Source: Candidatus Manganitrophus morganii
Lineage (GTDB): Bacteria; Nitrospirota; Nitrospiria; SBBL01; Manganitrophaceae
NCBI GenBank assembly: GCA_021651055.1
Contig: JAJHOH010000001.1
Span: 186,001 to 250,000 of the forward strand
Direction: 5' to 3'
Length of the DNA stretch: 64,000 nt
Positions 17,432 through 25,806 of the stretch are shown one piece after another. The first letter of the stretch is position 1; each line of letters starts with the position of its first letter. The translations under genes were made by a program, and so were the position numbers. Under the pieces are notes generated by a model that ran no database searches, was not told the origin of the DNA, and saw nothing but the letters and a program-made list of their open reading frames with translations.

Positions 17432-18055
17432 TCAGACAAGAAAAGGATTGCTCCGACGCTCCCTGCCGATCGTTGTCCGAGGACCATGACCGGGAAGGAC
17501 CGCCGTTTCGTCCGGAAATGAAAGAAGTCGTTTTTGAATCGAATTGATTAAGGTCGGGTGGGACCCTCCCCAAAGGTCGGTGCGACCGACACTCCCGGCA
17601 AAAAGGGTATCCCCCGTCAATAGACCGAATGCCGGAACATGAAAGCTGACACTCCCCGGTGTGTGGCCGGGCGTATGGATCACCTCGACCTTTTCCTTGC
17701 CGAATGAGAATGAATCGCCATGCTTCAAAAAACGATCGATCGGCGGCGTCGGCGGCGTCGGAAGGCCGAAGAGCGACGCTTGGATATGGAGATTCTCGCA
17801 AAGGGGCATATCTTCTTCATGGAGTCCTGCCGCCGCCCCCGTCTTCGTCCGGACAAGATCGGTGGCGCCGATATGATCAAGGTGGGCGTGTGTATGGAAA
17901 AGAAAAACCGCCTTGAGTTGATGCCGCGCGAGGCTCCCGAGGATCTGATCGGCCTCCTCTCCCGGATCGAATACCACGGCGGTCCGCGTCTCCTCGCAGG
18001 CGAGGATGACGCAGTTGCATTGAAACGGTCCGACCGGAAAAGACTCAACGATCAT
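17432..18055 (-). CDS. Metallo-beta-lactamase-fold hydrolase (glyoxalase II-like)
   Basis: The 207-residue protein has the MBL motif HTHAHLDH (His56, His58, Asp60, His61), the later HTPGHTPGS, the bridging Asp in LLTGDTLFAG, and a final LPGHGPRTTIGRE. The short length and TPPTPPID insert fit the YcbL/GloB-like group that hydrolyses S-lactoylglutathione or other thioesters. No glyoxalase I is nearby, so the substrate is open. CAGGATGACGA precedes the ATG. Confidence 0.87.
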   Translation of the reverse strand: MIVESFPVGPFQCNCVILACEETRTAVVFDPGEEADQILGSLARHQLKAVFLFHTHAHLDHIGATDLVRTKTGAAAGLHEEDMPLCENLHIQASLFGLPTPPTPPIDRFLKHGDSFSFGKEKVEVIHTPGHTPGSVSFHVPAFGLLTGDTLFAGSVGRTDLWGGSHPTLINSIQKRLLSFPDETAVLPGHGPRTTIGRERRSNPFLV

Positions 18056-18065
18056 TCGTCATCCT

Positions 18066-18214
18066 GTATTCTATGCGGGGCCGGCGCCGGAAGAAGCTTC
18101 TTCATTTCAATCTTCACACCAGGTGCGCCTTGCCCCAGATCGATTTGTATGTGGGGCCGGCGCCGGAAGAAATCTGTTGGTTTTACATCTTCACACCAGG
18201 TGCGCCTTGCCCCA
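18066..18214. repeat. Two-copy direct repeat, about 70 bp, period 76/77 bp
   Basis: The units share an identical left block (18077-18095 and 18153-18171, GGGGCCGGCGCCGGAAGAA) and an identical 27-base right block (18111-18137 and 18188-18214, ending GCGCCTTGCCCCA). A short variable middle separates the blocks. The left and right blocks are partly complementary (GGGGC/GCCCC and GGCGC/GCGCC), so each unit can fold. It fills most of the 239-base gap between thyX and the metallo-hydrolase gene. No ORF or T-run is seen. Confidence 0.7.
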
Positions 18215-18294
18215 CACCCTAATCAAGAAAAACCATGAGGCTAATACTAACAAGCCGCCTGGGTAGTGTCAATCGGAGAACTTCCCGAGAGTTT

Positions 18295-19839
18295 TTAGAT
18301 GATCCGCTGATATTCGGAGAGGTCGAGGCGCCATACCTTCACGCCGCAGTAGCGCTCCCCTTCTGGACAGACCGGGCGGGTCCCGGCCATGTTCCGCAGG
18401 GTGCAGGGGGGAAGGAGGTAACTTCCGATCGACGGATTCACCTCTTTAATTTGTTGCGCCTCATCGAGAGAAGCGCGCCAGATCTCCTCCTGGGCATTAT
18501 AGCAAAGGCGCATCGCATGTTTGTGGTGCAGATTCAGAAGATCGGACGATTCGGTGAATCGAATTGAGAGCGCATTCGGCAAAAGATAAAGAGCATACTC
18601 CAGTGGGGCGCCAAGCCGTTTCATCCGGGCGAAGCGGTCCCAGCAATGGGACATCACCTCTTGATAATATGCCTCGATCTTGGGGTCGATTTTGATCAGC
18701 GCCGGCGTAATGTAATCGGGACGATCGCTCGTGTGCGCAAAGAGGATCGGCCGGGAAGCCGGGGTCATCCGGTGCCGTTGATCCTGAGAGTCGGCGGTAT
18801 GCGAAAGCTTCTTCCGGAAGGTGTAAGAAGGATGAAAGAGGGTCCGGCTGATCTTCGAGAGGGTCGTCAGGTTGAGCGATTCTCCGAGCAATCGGTTCTC
18901 CCCCGGATCGAGCGCCAGGCGGATTGCCGCGGCATCATCGAGCGCCGCCCGAGGCACCCCTAACACCTCCCGAACCGATTGGGCAAGAACCGCCTCTTGG
19001 TTCATCTTATAATCAACCAGTTTGGAGACCCGTCCTTCAAGTGAAACATCAAATTCATCGAGAAACCGTTCGGTCGCCTGCGCCGTCATTTCCTCCGCAT
19101 GCTTTTGGTAGAACTGATACTCCGGCGTCGATTCGATCGGAAGGGGCTGCTCGAGTATCTTTTTATATTCAGGATCAAAGTCGAGGAGGGCCTGAACCAT
19201 CTTCTCCACCACCAGCCGCTGCTCCAGCGGCGTGTCGTACTGCTGGCAGAGCCGGTAATAGCGGAGGAGGGTGACCCCGGAGATCGTATGATAAAGATAA
19301 GCGAAGGCGCCGATCGGAACGACGTAGCGGGCGATCTCCTGCGCCTTTTTTTTGACATCCCGATTGAAGTTTCTCCGCTGGCGCGGGAAAAGCCGGGCGT
19401 ACTCAGCATCGACCAACGGCAGGAGCATCTCGTTCAGTTTCTTGTACGCCTCCATCTGCTCGTGGACGCCGGCGATGTAAAGGTCCAGCGCTTCCCCCGA
19501 GAGGGGCGGAATCGAGAAGCTCTCCGGCTTGACCGCGACGTAACGCTGGCTGACCTGTTCGGAATTATAGAAAGGATGGCTATGGAGAAACGACCAGATA
19601 AACTGCCGGGAGACATTGGTCAGGGTGAATTGAAAGTGGGCATGCTGGAGGGTGGTATGATGGCCCGCCTGATAAATGCTCTGGGCCAACAGCTCATAAC
19701 CTTCAATGAGATCCTCGTCGCGGACGACCCCTTTTCCGGAATAGCAGGTCTTGGCTGTTGCCACGAAGTTTTTGAATGGCCGGACAAAGGCCTTCTCTAA
19801 AACAACGACCGGCTCCGGAGAGAGAAAACGATCATTCAT
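18295..19839 (-). CDS. thyX: ThyX-like flavin-dependent thymidylate synthase, two-domain form
   Basis: ThyX methylates dUMP using methylenetetrahydrofolate, FAD and NADPH. This protein is ~514 residues, about twice the usual length. The first half has ThyX-like text (HHTTLQHAHFQFTLTNVSRQF, then YNSEQVSQRYV at ~90-101), but the RHR-x7-S signature is replaced by HSH-type residues. The second half has RHR at residues 355-357 (DQRHRMTPASRP) and TLSKISRTLFHPSYTF. So it looks like a tandem of two ThyX folds with signature parts in different halves. Start is ATG 19839, or TTG four codons earlier. It is divergent from the FAD oxidoreductase gene. Confidence 0.75.
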   Translation of the reverse strand: MNDRFLSPEPVVVLEKAFVRPFKNFVATAKTCYSGKGVVRDEDLIEGYELLAQSIYQAGHHTTLQHAHFQFTLTNVSRQFIWSFLHSHPFYNSEQVSQRYVAVKPESFSIPPLSGEALDLYIAGVHEQMEAYKKLNEMLLPLVDAEYARLFPRQRRNFNRDVKKKAQEIARYVVPIGAFAYLYHTISGVTLLRYYRLCQQYDTPLEQRLVVEKMVQALLDFDPEYKKILEQPLPIESTPEYQFYQKHAEEMTAQATERFLDEFDVSLEGRVSKLVDYKMNQEAVLAQSVREVLGVPRAALDDAAAIRLALDPGENRLLGESLNLTTLSKISRTLFHPSYTFRKKLSHTADSQDQRHRMTPASRPILFAHTSDRPDYITPALIKIDPKIEAYYQEVMSHCWDRFARMKRLGAPLEYALYLLPNALSIRFTESSDLLNLHHKHAMRLCYNAQEEIWRASLDEAQQIKEVNPSIGSYLLPPCTLRNMAGTRPVCPEGERYCGVKVWRLDLSEYQRII

Positions 19840-19868
19840 TCTTACGTCCAATCTATCGAGTCTTCCGT

Positions 19869-19897
19869 TTGACAGCCCGTATTATATTGGATAGAAT
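19869..19897 (+). promoter_or_regulatory. Predicted sigma-70 promoter of the FAD oxidoreductase-synthase pair
   Basis: A perfect TTGACA (19869-19874) is followed after exactly 17 bases by TAGAAT (19892-19897), 44 bases before the ATG at 19942. On the opposite strand TATAAT lies inside the same spacer (plus 19881-19886), so a divergent promoter for thyX may overlap it, although its -35 is weak. Confidence 0.65.
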
Positions 19898-19941
19898 CCC
19901 TGCGGTAAAGTAAAAAGAATCGCCTCCATAGAGATCGAGTC

Positions 19942-21084
19942 ATGGTAGGACAGACAGGACCTAAAATCAAGATCGCCGGCGCCGGACCCTCGGGACTCTC
20001 GGCGGCGATTGTCCTCGCCAAGGCCGGCTACGAGGTCGACCTCTTTGAAGGGCGTAAAGCGGTCGGGGCGCGCTTTATCGGCGATTTTCAGGTGATCGAA
20101 AATATGAGCCGGGAAGAAGATGCACTGGAAATGTTGAAGCGGTTCGGTCTCGATACGAATTTCTTCATCCGTCCGGTCCGGCAAGCCGTTTTCTTCGATC
20201 ATCGGCTTCGCTCGCAAACGGTCGGGAGCCGCCGCCCTTTCGGCTACTTCATCCGGCGGGGAAGCGAGGGGGAAACCCTCGACCGGGGCCTTCTGACACA
20301 GGCGCTCGCGGCGGGAGCAAAGATCCACTACCAAACACGGATCAAACCGGAAGAAGCCGACATCATCGCCACCGGGCCGGCCACCCCCGACGGACTCGCG
20401 AAGGAGATGACCTTCACCACCTCCCTTCCCGACACCGTCTGGGTCCTCTTCGACATGAACTTCTCCCCCGGCGGCTACACTTACCTCTTTGTCTTAGACG
20501 GCATCGCCACCTTCGGCTGCGCGATCACCCGGGACCTCTCCCGAATCAATCATCACTTCGACCGGTCGTTGCAACGGTTTCAGGAGTTAACCTCTTTTCC
20601 GATCGAGAACGACCGGACCGCTTACTCCTTTATGAACTTCAGCCTGAAAGGGTCCGCCCAATCCGGGGGACGTTGTTTTGTCGGAGAGGCGGGAGGATTC
20701 CAAGACTACCTCTTCGGGCTGGGAATTCGTTACGCCCTCACGACCGGGCACGCGGCGGCGGAAAGCCTCTTGAAGAAACGCTCCTATGACCTCCTCTGGA
20801 AAGAAGCGCTCGGCCCGGCGCAGGAGGTCAGCGTCGTCAACCGGTTCCTCTACGAAGTGGGGGGCAATCGTGGCCTCTCCCTTTTTATCCAACGGGCCGG
20901 CCGCGGCGATCTTCAAGATTACCTGGGAGGGTGGCACCGCCCTTCCTGGTGGAAGCGTCTGGCCCTGCCGATTTTAAAATGGGGATGGCAACGGGCCGGT
21001 CGGTGCGCCCATCGACTCTCCCCCCATTGGTGCCGGCACAAGCCGGTCTCCGCTCATCCCGAACTGGGGCCGATCAAGCCATGA
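19942..21084 (+). CDS. FAD-dependent oxidoreductase of the geranylgeranyl-reductase/monooxygenase type
   Basis: The 380-residue protein starts with a dinucleotide-binding fold, GxGxxG at residues 13-18 (AGAGPSGLSAA), and has a second FAD-contacting region around RCFVGEAGGFQDYLFGLGIRYALTTG. That pattern is seen in geranylgeranyl reductases and related flavoproteins acting on isoprenoids. It overlaps the squalene/phytoene synthase gene by four bases (ATGA), so both likely act in one isoprenoid pathway. The exact substrate is not determined. Confidence 0.8.
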   Translation: MVGQTGPKIKIAGAGPSGLSAAIVLAKAGYEVDLFEGRKAVGARFIGDFQVIENMSREEDALEMLKRFGLDTNFFIRPVRQAVFFDHRLRSQTVGSRRPFGYFIRRGSEGETLDRGLLTQALAAGAKIHYQTRIKPEEADIIATGPATPDGLAKEMTFTTSLPDTVWVLFDMNFSPGGYTYLFVLDGIATFGCAITRDLSRINHHFDRSLQRFQELTSFPIENDRTAYSFMNFSLKGSAQSGGRCFVGEAGGFQDYLFGLGIRYALTTGHAAAESLLKKRSYDLLWKEALGPAQEVSVVNRFLYEVGGNRGLSLFIQRAGRGDLQDYLGGWHRPSWWKRLALPILKWGWQRAGRCAHRLSPHWCRHKPVSAHPELGPIKP

Positions 21085-21932
21085 TTTCCGTGGAAGAGGC
21101 CTATCAATATTGTCGCCGGCTCACCCACCGCTCCGGTCCCCACTTCTCGGTCGGGTTCCGTTTTCTTCCCTCATCGAAGCAAAACGCAATTTATGCCGTT
21201 TACGCCTTCTGCCGGTACGCCGACGACATCGTCGATGAGGCGCAGGAGGCGTCGCTGGAGAACCTCCTCCATTCATGGCAAGAAGAATTGGACCGCTGTT
21301 ACCAGCAGCAGCCGACCCATCCGATCACCGTCGCCTTGGCCGATGCGATCCGGCGTTATCCGATCCCGAAGAAAGGCTTCGAAGGATTGATCGCGGGGTG
21401 CCGGATGGACCTCCTCTATAACCGCTATCCCACTTTTGATTCATTGATGGTCTACTGCGATCTGGTGGCGACGACCATCCGTGATCTCTCCCTCCCCGTC
21501 TTTGGTTATCGAGACCCGAAAGGGGTCGCTTACGGCCGGGCCCTCTCCACGGCGCTGCAGTTGACCAACATCGTCCGGGACATCGGAGAAGATCTGGGGC
21601 GGGGAAGGATTTATCTTCCGTTGGATGAAATCAACGCGGCCGGCTATTCCGAAGAGGAATTGACGGCGCGGGTGAAGAACGAGGCGTTTCTGAAGCTGAT
21701 GCGGTTTCAGTGCGACCGCATCCGAAACTACTTCAACGAATCGGCCCAGTTGATTCCGCTGATCGAGGCGGACGCGCGCCTGTCGGTCTCTCTGATGCGA
21801 AACGTCTACGTGGCCCTGATCGACCGGATCGAGAAAGAGCCCTTTGCCGTTTTGGATCGGCAGATCCGGCTCTCCTGGTGGGGGCGCGGTCAAGTCATTG
21901 CCCGGACGCTGATCGGTCGCTCCGTCTCCTGA
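21081..21932 (+). CDS. Squalene/phytoene synthase family protein
   Basis: These enzymes join two prenyl diphosphates head to head. The 283-residue protein has both Asp-rich motifs: DDIVDE at residues 48-53 and RDIGEDLGRGRIYLP at 166-180. YAVYAFCRYAD and QLTNIVRD are also intact. It could be phytoene synthase (CrtB) or a squalene-pathway enzyme such as HpnC or HpnD; motifs alone do not decide. The partner gene upstream encodes a flavoprotein. The start ATG 21081 overlaps the previous stop. It converges tightly (8 bases) on a secreted-protein gene. Confidence 0.87.
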   Translation: MISVEEAYQYCRRLTHRSGPHFSVGFRFLPSSKQNAIYAVYAFCRYADDIVDEAQEASLENLLHSWQEELDRCYQQQPTHPITVALADAIRRYPIPKKGFEGLIAGCRMDLLYNRYPTFDSLMVYCDLVATTIRDLSLPVFGYRDPKGVAYGRALSTALQLTNIVRDIGEDLGRGRIYLPLDEINAAGYSEEELTARVKNEAFLKLMRFQCDRIRNYFNESAQLIPLIEADARLSVSLMRNVYVALIDRIEKEPFAVLDRQIRLSWWGRGQVIARTLIGRSVS

Positions 21933-21940
21933 CCCCCGTT

Positions 21941-22435
21941 CTATGGTTTAATCCACCAGGTGATCCCGACGTAGTTCTCCCGGAGGCCATCCGTTCCCAC
22001 ATCGTTCCCATTCCGGGAGGTCGTCGGAAAGTTGGAAGGTCGATCGACGTTCCATTCATTATGCACGCCGATGAGGAAGGTGACGCGGTCGAGGCGATAC
22101 TGTCCTTCCATTCGGACACCGAATTGCTCGTGGCTCTCCCCCGCTCCCGGCGTCCCGCCGAGGACGTAGGGATGCAGATTAAGCCACATCTTCGAAAAGA
22201 ACCGTTTTTGAATCCCGATCCCGGTTTGATATCCGAGCTGGCAGGTGCAGTCTCTGCGGATCAAAAGAGGGGTGTTCGTATATCGCTCGAAGTAATAATT
22301 GAAATAAAGACCGACCCGTGTATCCAACGGAGAGGCCTCATCCTGGGCGATCGCTTGATCAACCATCAGGGTCGGCAAAATAATAGTGAACAAAATCAGG
22401 AAAATCTCTTTTTTCAGTCGATTGCATAAATTCAT
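21941..22435 (-). CDS. Secreted protein of unknown function, paralogue 1
   Basis: The 164-residue protein has an N-terminal signal peptide (basic start, hydrophobic IFLILFTIILPTLM, cleavage probably after AIA). The mature part is rich in aromatic and alternating residues, as in small outer-membrane beta-barrels, and ends YVGITWWIKP. It shares with the next gene the block NTPLLIRRDCTCQLGYQTG and the motifs EWNVDRPSNFPT and GLRENYVGITW. I do not recognise a family. The two genes are tandem and probably arose by duplication. Confidence 0.65.
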   Translation of the reverse strand: MNLCNRLKKEIFLILFTIILPTLMVDQAIAQDEASPLDTRVGLYFNYYFERYTNTPLLIRRDCTCQLGYQTGIGIQKRFFSKMWLNLHPYVLGGTPGAGESHEQFGVRMEGQYRLDRVTFLIGVHNEWNVDRPSNFPTTSRNGNDVGTDGLRENYVGITWWIKP

Positions 22436-22469
22436 ATTCTTCCTTTCTCACCTCACATCAAAAAATACC

Positions 22470-22952
22470 TCAACGCAGTAACCAGGTAATGCCGATATAA
22501 GTCTCCCGAAGTCCCCCCGTACTGATGTAGTTTCCCTCTTTTGAATGTGTCGGGAAATTCGATGAGCGATAAACATCCCACTCGCCATGATGCCCGAATA
22601 GAAAAATGAATCGTTCAAAGCGGACATGAAATTCGAATCGGGACCCGAACTGCTCCGGCGATTGGGCGAGGCTTGGGCTGGCCCCCAGGACATACCCGTG
22701 AAAATTGAACCAAAGCCGCCAGAACATCGGCGACTGAACAACCACTCCTGTTTGGTATCCCAATTGGCAACCGCACTGCCTCCGGATAAAGAGAGGGGTG
22801 TTTGTATAGCTGGGAAGGTAGTAATTAAAATAAACTCCGACGCGGACGTCAGAAGGTGGGGTACGCTCCTCAGCTGCCACTGGATCTACGATGAGGAGCT
22901 GAGTAAATAGATGGGAAATAACATAGAAAAAAATAACCTTTCTATGGCACAT
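22470..22952 (-). CDS. Secreted protein of unknown function, paralogue 2
   Basis: This is the tandem paralogue of the downstream gene. Shared blocks are YFNYYLPSYTNTPLFIRR followed by QCGCQLGYQTG, EWDVYRSSNFPT and GLRETYIGITW. Starting at ATG 22952 gives 160 residues with a plausible signal peptide (VIFFYVISHLFTQLLIV to AA). The frame is open to 23048, with other ATGs at 22973, 22991 and 23024, and none has a clear ribosome binding site. Function unknown; possibly outer-membrane or periplasmic. Confidence 0.6.
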   Translation of the reverse strand: MCHRKVIFFYVISHLFTQLLIVDPVAAEERTPPSDVRVGVYFNYYLPSYTNTPLFIRRQCGCQLGYQTGVVVQSPMFWRLWFNFHGYVLGASPSLAQSPEQFGSRFEFHVRFERFIFLFGHHGEWDVYRSSNFPTHSKEGNYISTGGLRETYIGITWLLR

Positions 22953-23098
22953 TCCTGCAAAATCTTGCAGCATTCTTGCAAGTTTCTGCATAATACAAGC
23001 AAATCGAAAAACGTTCGGGAACATTGCCACTCCATGCAAATCATCCATTAGACAGAATGAGCGTGGTTAGTGGCATCCGTTCCTCTAGGATCACGCTT

Positions 23099-23124
23099 CG
23101 TCGAATTTTGATTGGAATTCGACG
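23099..23124. repeat. Perfect 9-bp inverted repeat
   Basis: CGTCGAATT (23099-23107) and AATTCGACG (23116-23124) flank an 8-base loop in the 235-base gap between the large PGT-dehydratase gene and the secreted-protein pair. There is no T-run on either side, so it looks more like an operator or a structured RNA element than a classic terminator. Confidence 0.4.
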
Positions 23125-23187
23125 GCTGAGAATTGCAATTGCCGGACCGATTATTGAAAAGGGAAATAAGAGGTGATTCGGTTCTGA

Positions 23188-25803
23188 TTAGTGGTACAGA
23201 GGCGCTTCAGAAGAAGGGGGCCGGGTTGGGGCAGGAAATAGCGAGTTGTTCGGTGAAGCATCGTCATACATCGGTAGCCAGGCAGAAGGTGTTTTGCTAG
23301 AAGCGTGAGACGGAAGAGAGTCGTTCTGATAAGTCGGTATGAGTTCTTTCAGTGTTATTTTGATTTCGTTCGGGTCTGTCTCATGATCCATGCTTGCAAA
23401 TTTTTTAACATAAGACATTAACTCATCTGTGACTTTTCCATTTTGCGCCACCCGGATCTTTTCATGGCGGGTCTGAGCCACCTTTTCTGACTCTTCGAAA
23501 AGGCCCTCAACCAGCTTTTCCGCCGGCCGCAAGCCGACAATCTGAATGGGGATATCCTCATCCGGGGAAAACCCGGATAGAATGATCATTGTCCTGGCAA
23601 TATCGATAACTTTGATCGGATCCCCCATATCCAAAACAAAAGTCTCTCCTCCTTCCCCAAGAACCGCCGCGTGCAAGACAAGCTGAACCGCCTCTTGAAT
23701 GGTAATAAAGTATCGCTTGATATCAGGATGGGTAACAGTGACCGGTCCCCCTTTTTTGATTTGAGCGCGGAAGAGCGGGACGACGCTTCCATTGCTTTCG
23801 AGAACGTTTCCAAAACGGACCGAAACCAATCTGGTTTTACTTTGTTGATTAAAATATCGAACCAGCATTTCAGCAACACGCTTGGTCGCGCCCATGACGC
23901 TGGTCGGATGCACAGCCTTGTCGGTCGAAATCAACACAAAGTCTTCGACGCCGTATTGGTCCGCCATTGCAATCACATTGTAGGTTCCCAAGACATTATT
24001 TTGGACCGCCCCCAGGGGATGGCTTTCCATCATCGGAACATGTTTATACGCCGCCGCATGAAAAATAACATGAGGACGATACATGGAGAAAACCTGATGA
24101 AGTTTTTCTTCGTCGAGGATGTCTCCTAAAACGACGATGAGAGAAATGCCGGGGAATTTATCCAAAAGCTCGACCTGGATATGGTGGAGATTGTTTTCAC
24201 TCCTTTCAAAAAGGATCAGAAGTTCAGGACGGAAAGCGGCGACCTGACGACAAAGCTCAGACCCGATGGATCCTCCCGCACCGGTCACTAAAACTCTCTT
24301 TCCTTTGATCTTTACCTCGACATTTGGATCGTAGATCTCGATTTCTCGTCTCCCGATGAGGTCTTCAATATCAAGATTCCGGATATCGGAGATGGAGACC
24401 TTTCCTCCCAGCATTCCGGTCAGGCTCGGAAGAATTTTTATCGGAAGTCCGAAAGACTTGCATTGACTAATCATTCGCTTAATCTGCTTTTGGCTTGCAG
24501 ATGGAATCGCGATGAGGAGTTCATCCGGGTGGAGCTTTTGAACCGCTGCTTCCAGTTCTTGGCTATTTCCAATGACGGGGATATTGTGAATTTTTGAAGA
24601 CCTTTTCTTAAGATCATCATCAATGAACGCAATCGGGTGACGGTTATAGGAGGGGTTCTGCATCATGTCGCGAGCCATCATCTCCGCGGCATTCCCGGCG
24701 CCGATGATCAAAACTCGGCGGGCTCCAATTGGCACCTGTGTCAAAACTGCATATACTCTTTTTGCAATTCTAAAACTCGCCAAAATTAGAAAGAGAAGAA
24801 GCGCATCGATCAAAAAAACAGATCGAGGATACCCCTTTATCTGCAACAGTGTGATACCCCCCCAACTCACTATCGAGCTGCAGAAGATCGCCGCCCCTAA
24901 AGCAATCATGTCCTGAATGCTCGCATAACGCCAAAGCCCCCGATTCAATCCAAAATACTGAAGCGAAGCAAGTCTGAATACCAGGATAAAAGGCAAGGTT
25001 ACTCTGAACAGATTAAATTGATCCTGCGGAATCTTCCCGTCAAAACGGAGGGTAAAAGCCAAGTAACTTGATAATACGATTGCTCCAGCATGGATGAAGA
25101 CAATAATGCCTCTTCGATATTTTTCCATGACTTCTTTAAGGGTTTTCTTTTTGGTTTTCTCCTTTTTTGAAAATGGGAAGGGAAGACTCAATACAAGCGT
25201 CATTAGACTTGTAAAAAGAATCTTTATGTCAAGAGCTAGACTCCGTTGCAGAACATACTGTTTGGCTAGTTTAATCTTTTTTGGCAAAACAGTATTAATG
25301 TAATAGGCTTCCGGATCATCTACTTGAGACAGGAGAAGAGAGACATCCCTGATTTCAATCGTTGCGAAATCGGTCATTCCGGGCCGCACTGTTAGAATTG
25401 TTTCATAGTCCTTCCGGAATAGCTCAACATGCTTCTTAAGCTCTGGGCGTGGCCCTACTAAGCTCATTTCTCCTTTCAGGACATTTAATAATTGAGGAAG
25501 CCTATCGAGCTTGCATGAACGAAGGAATCGTCCAATCCGCGTGATCCGAAGGAAAGGCGTCTGGCTATTCACTTCCGTTTGTATTTCAACGGTCCGAAAC
25601 TTATAGATTTGGAAGGGACGGAAGACTTTCCCGATTCGCTCCTGTTTAAAAAACACGGGTCCTTTGGAAGTTAATTTAATAATAATGCAAGTAAGAATGA
25701 AGACAGGAGCCAGCAAAACAAGCGCGATCAGAGCTAACCCACAGTTAAATATCCTTTTTACGCTGACCCTTCTTTTTGGAGGGTTCACAAAGGTTAGCAA
25801 CAT
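23188..25803 (-). CDS. Phosphoglycosyl transferase fused to WbpM/CapD-like nucleotide-sugar 4,6-dehydratase
   Basis: The 871-residue protein joins two functions. Residues ~14-205 are a Bac_transf phosphoglycosyl transferase: a hydrophobic re-entrant helix, GPVFFKQERIGK, YKFRTVE, then LPQLLNVLKGEMSLVGPRPE. The usual Asp-Glu pair reads Asp100-Arg101. Residues ~225-350 hold about four membrane helices. The rest is a WbpM/FlaA1-type protein with a first Rossmann motif (IIGAGNAAEMMARD), then GAGGSIGSELCRQ, STDKAVHPTSVMGATKR and RFGNVLESNGSV. The 4,6-dehydratase would make a UDP-4-keto-6-deoxy sugar; the PGT would load a sugar phosphate on undecaprenyl phosphate. The ~50-residue C-terminal tail is Pro/Ser-rich. 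GGAGGAAGTTG precedes ATG 25803. Confidence 0.88.
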   Translation of the reverse strand: MLLTFVNPPKRRVSVKRIFNCGLALIALVLLAPVFILTCIIIKLTSKGPVFFKQERIGKVFRPFQIYKFRTVEIQTEVNSQTPFLRITRIGRFLRSCKLDRLPQLLNVLKGEMSLVGPRPELKKHVELFRKDYETILTVRPGMTDFATIEIRDVSLLLSQVDDPEAYYINTVLPKKIKLAKQYVLQRSLALDIKILFTSLMTLVLSLPFPFSKKEKTKKKTLKEVMEKYRRGIIVFIHAGAIVLSSYLAFTLRFDGKIPQDQFNLFRVTLPFILVFRLASLQYFGLNRGLWRYASIQDMIALGAAIFCSSIVSWGGITLLQIKGYPRSVFLIDALLLFLILASFRIAKRVYAVLTQVPIGARRVLIIGAGNAAEMMARDMMQNPSYNRHPIAFIDDDLKKRSSKIHNIPVIGNSQELEAAVQKLHPDELLIAIPSASQKQIKRMISQCKSFGLPIKILPSLTGMLGGKVSISDIRNLDIEDLIGRREIEIYDPNVEVKIKGKRVLVTGAGGSIGSELCRQVAAFRPELLILFERSENNLHHIQVELLDKFPGISLIVVLGDILDEEKLHQVFSMYRPHVIFHAAAYKHVPMMESHPLGAVQNNVLGTYNVIAMADQYGVEDFVLISTDKAVHPTSVMGATKRVAEMLVRYFNQQSKTRLVSVRFGNVLESNGSVVPLFRAQIKKGGPVTVTHPDIKRYFITIQEAVQLVLHAAVLGEGGETFVLDMGDPIKVIDIARTMIILSGFSPDEDIPIQIVGLRPAEKLVEGLFEESEKVAQTRHEKIRVAQNGKVTDELMSYVKKFASMDHETDPNEIKITLKELIPTYQNDSLPSHASSKTPSAWLPMYDDASPNNSLFPAPTRPPSSEAPLYH

Positions 25804-25806
25804 CAA

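Noticed and set aside
17149-17487. Extended N-terminus for the histone-deacetylase-like protein
   Set aside because: It would run through the small zinc-ribbon gene in another frame; ATG 17148 has a good ribosome binding site and the normal family start.
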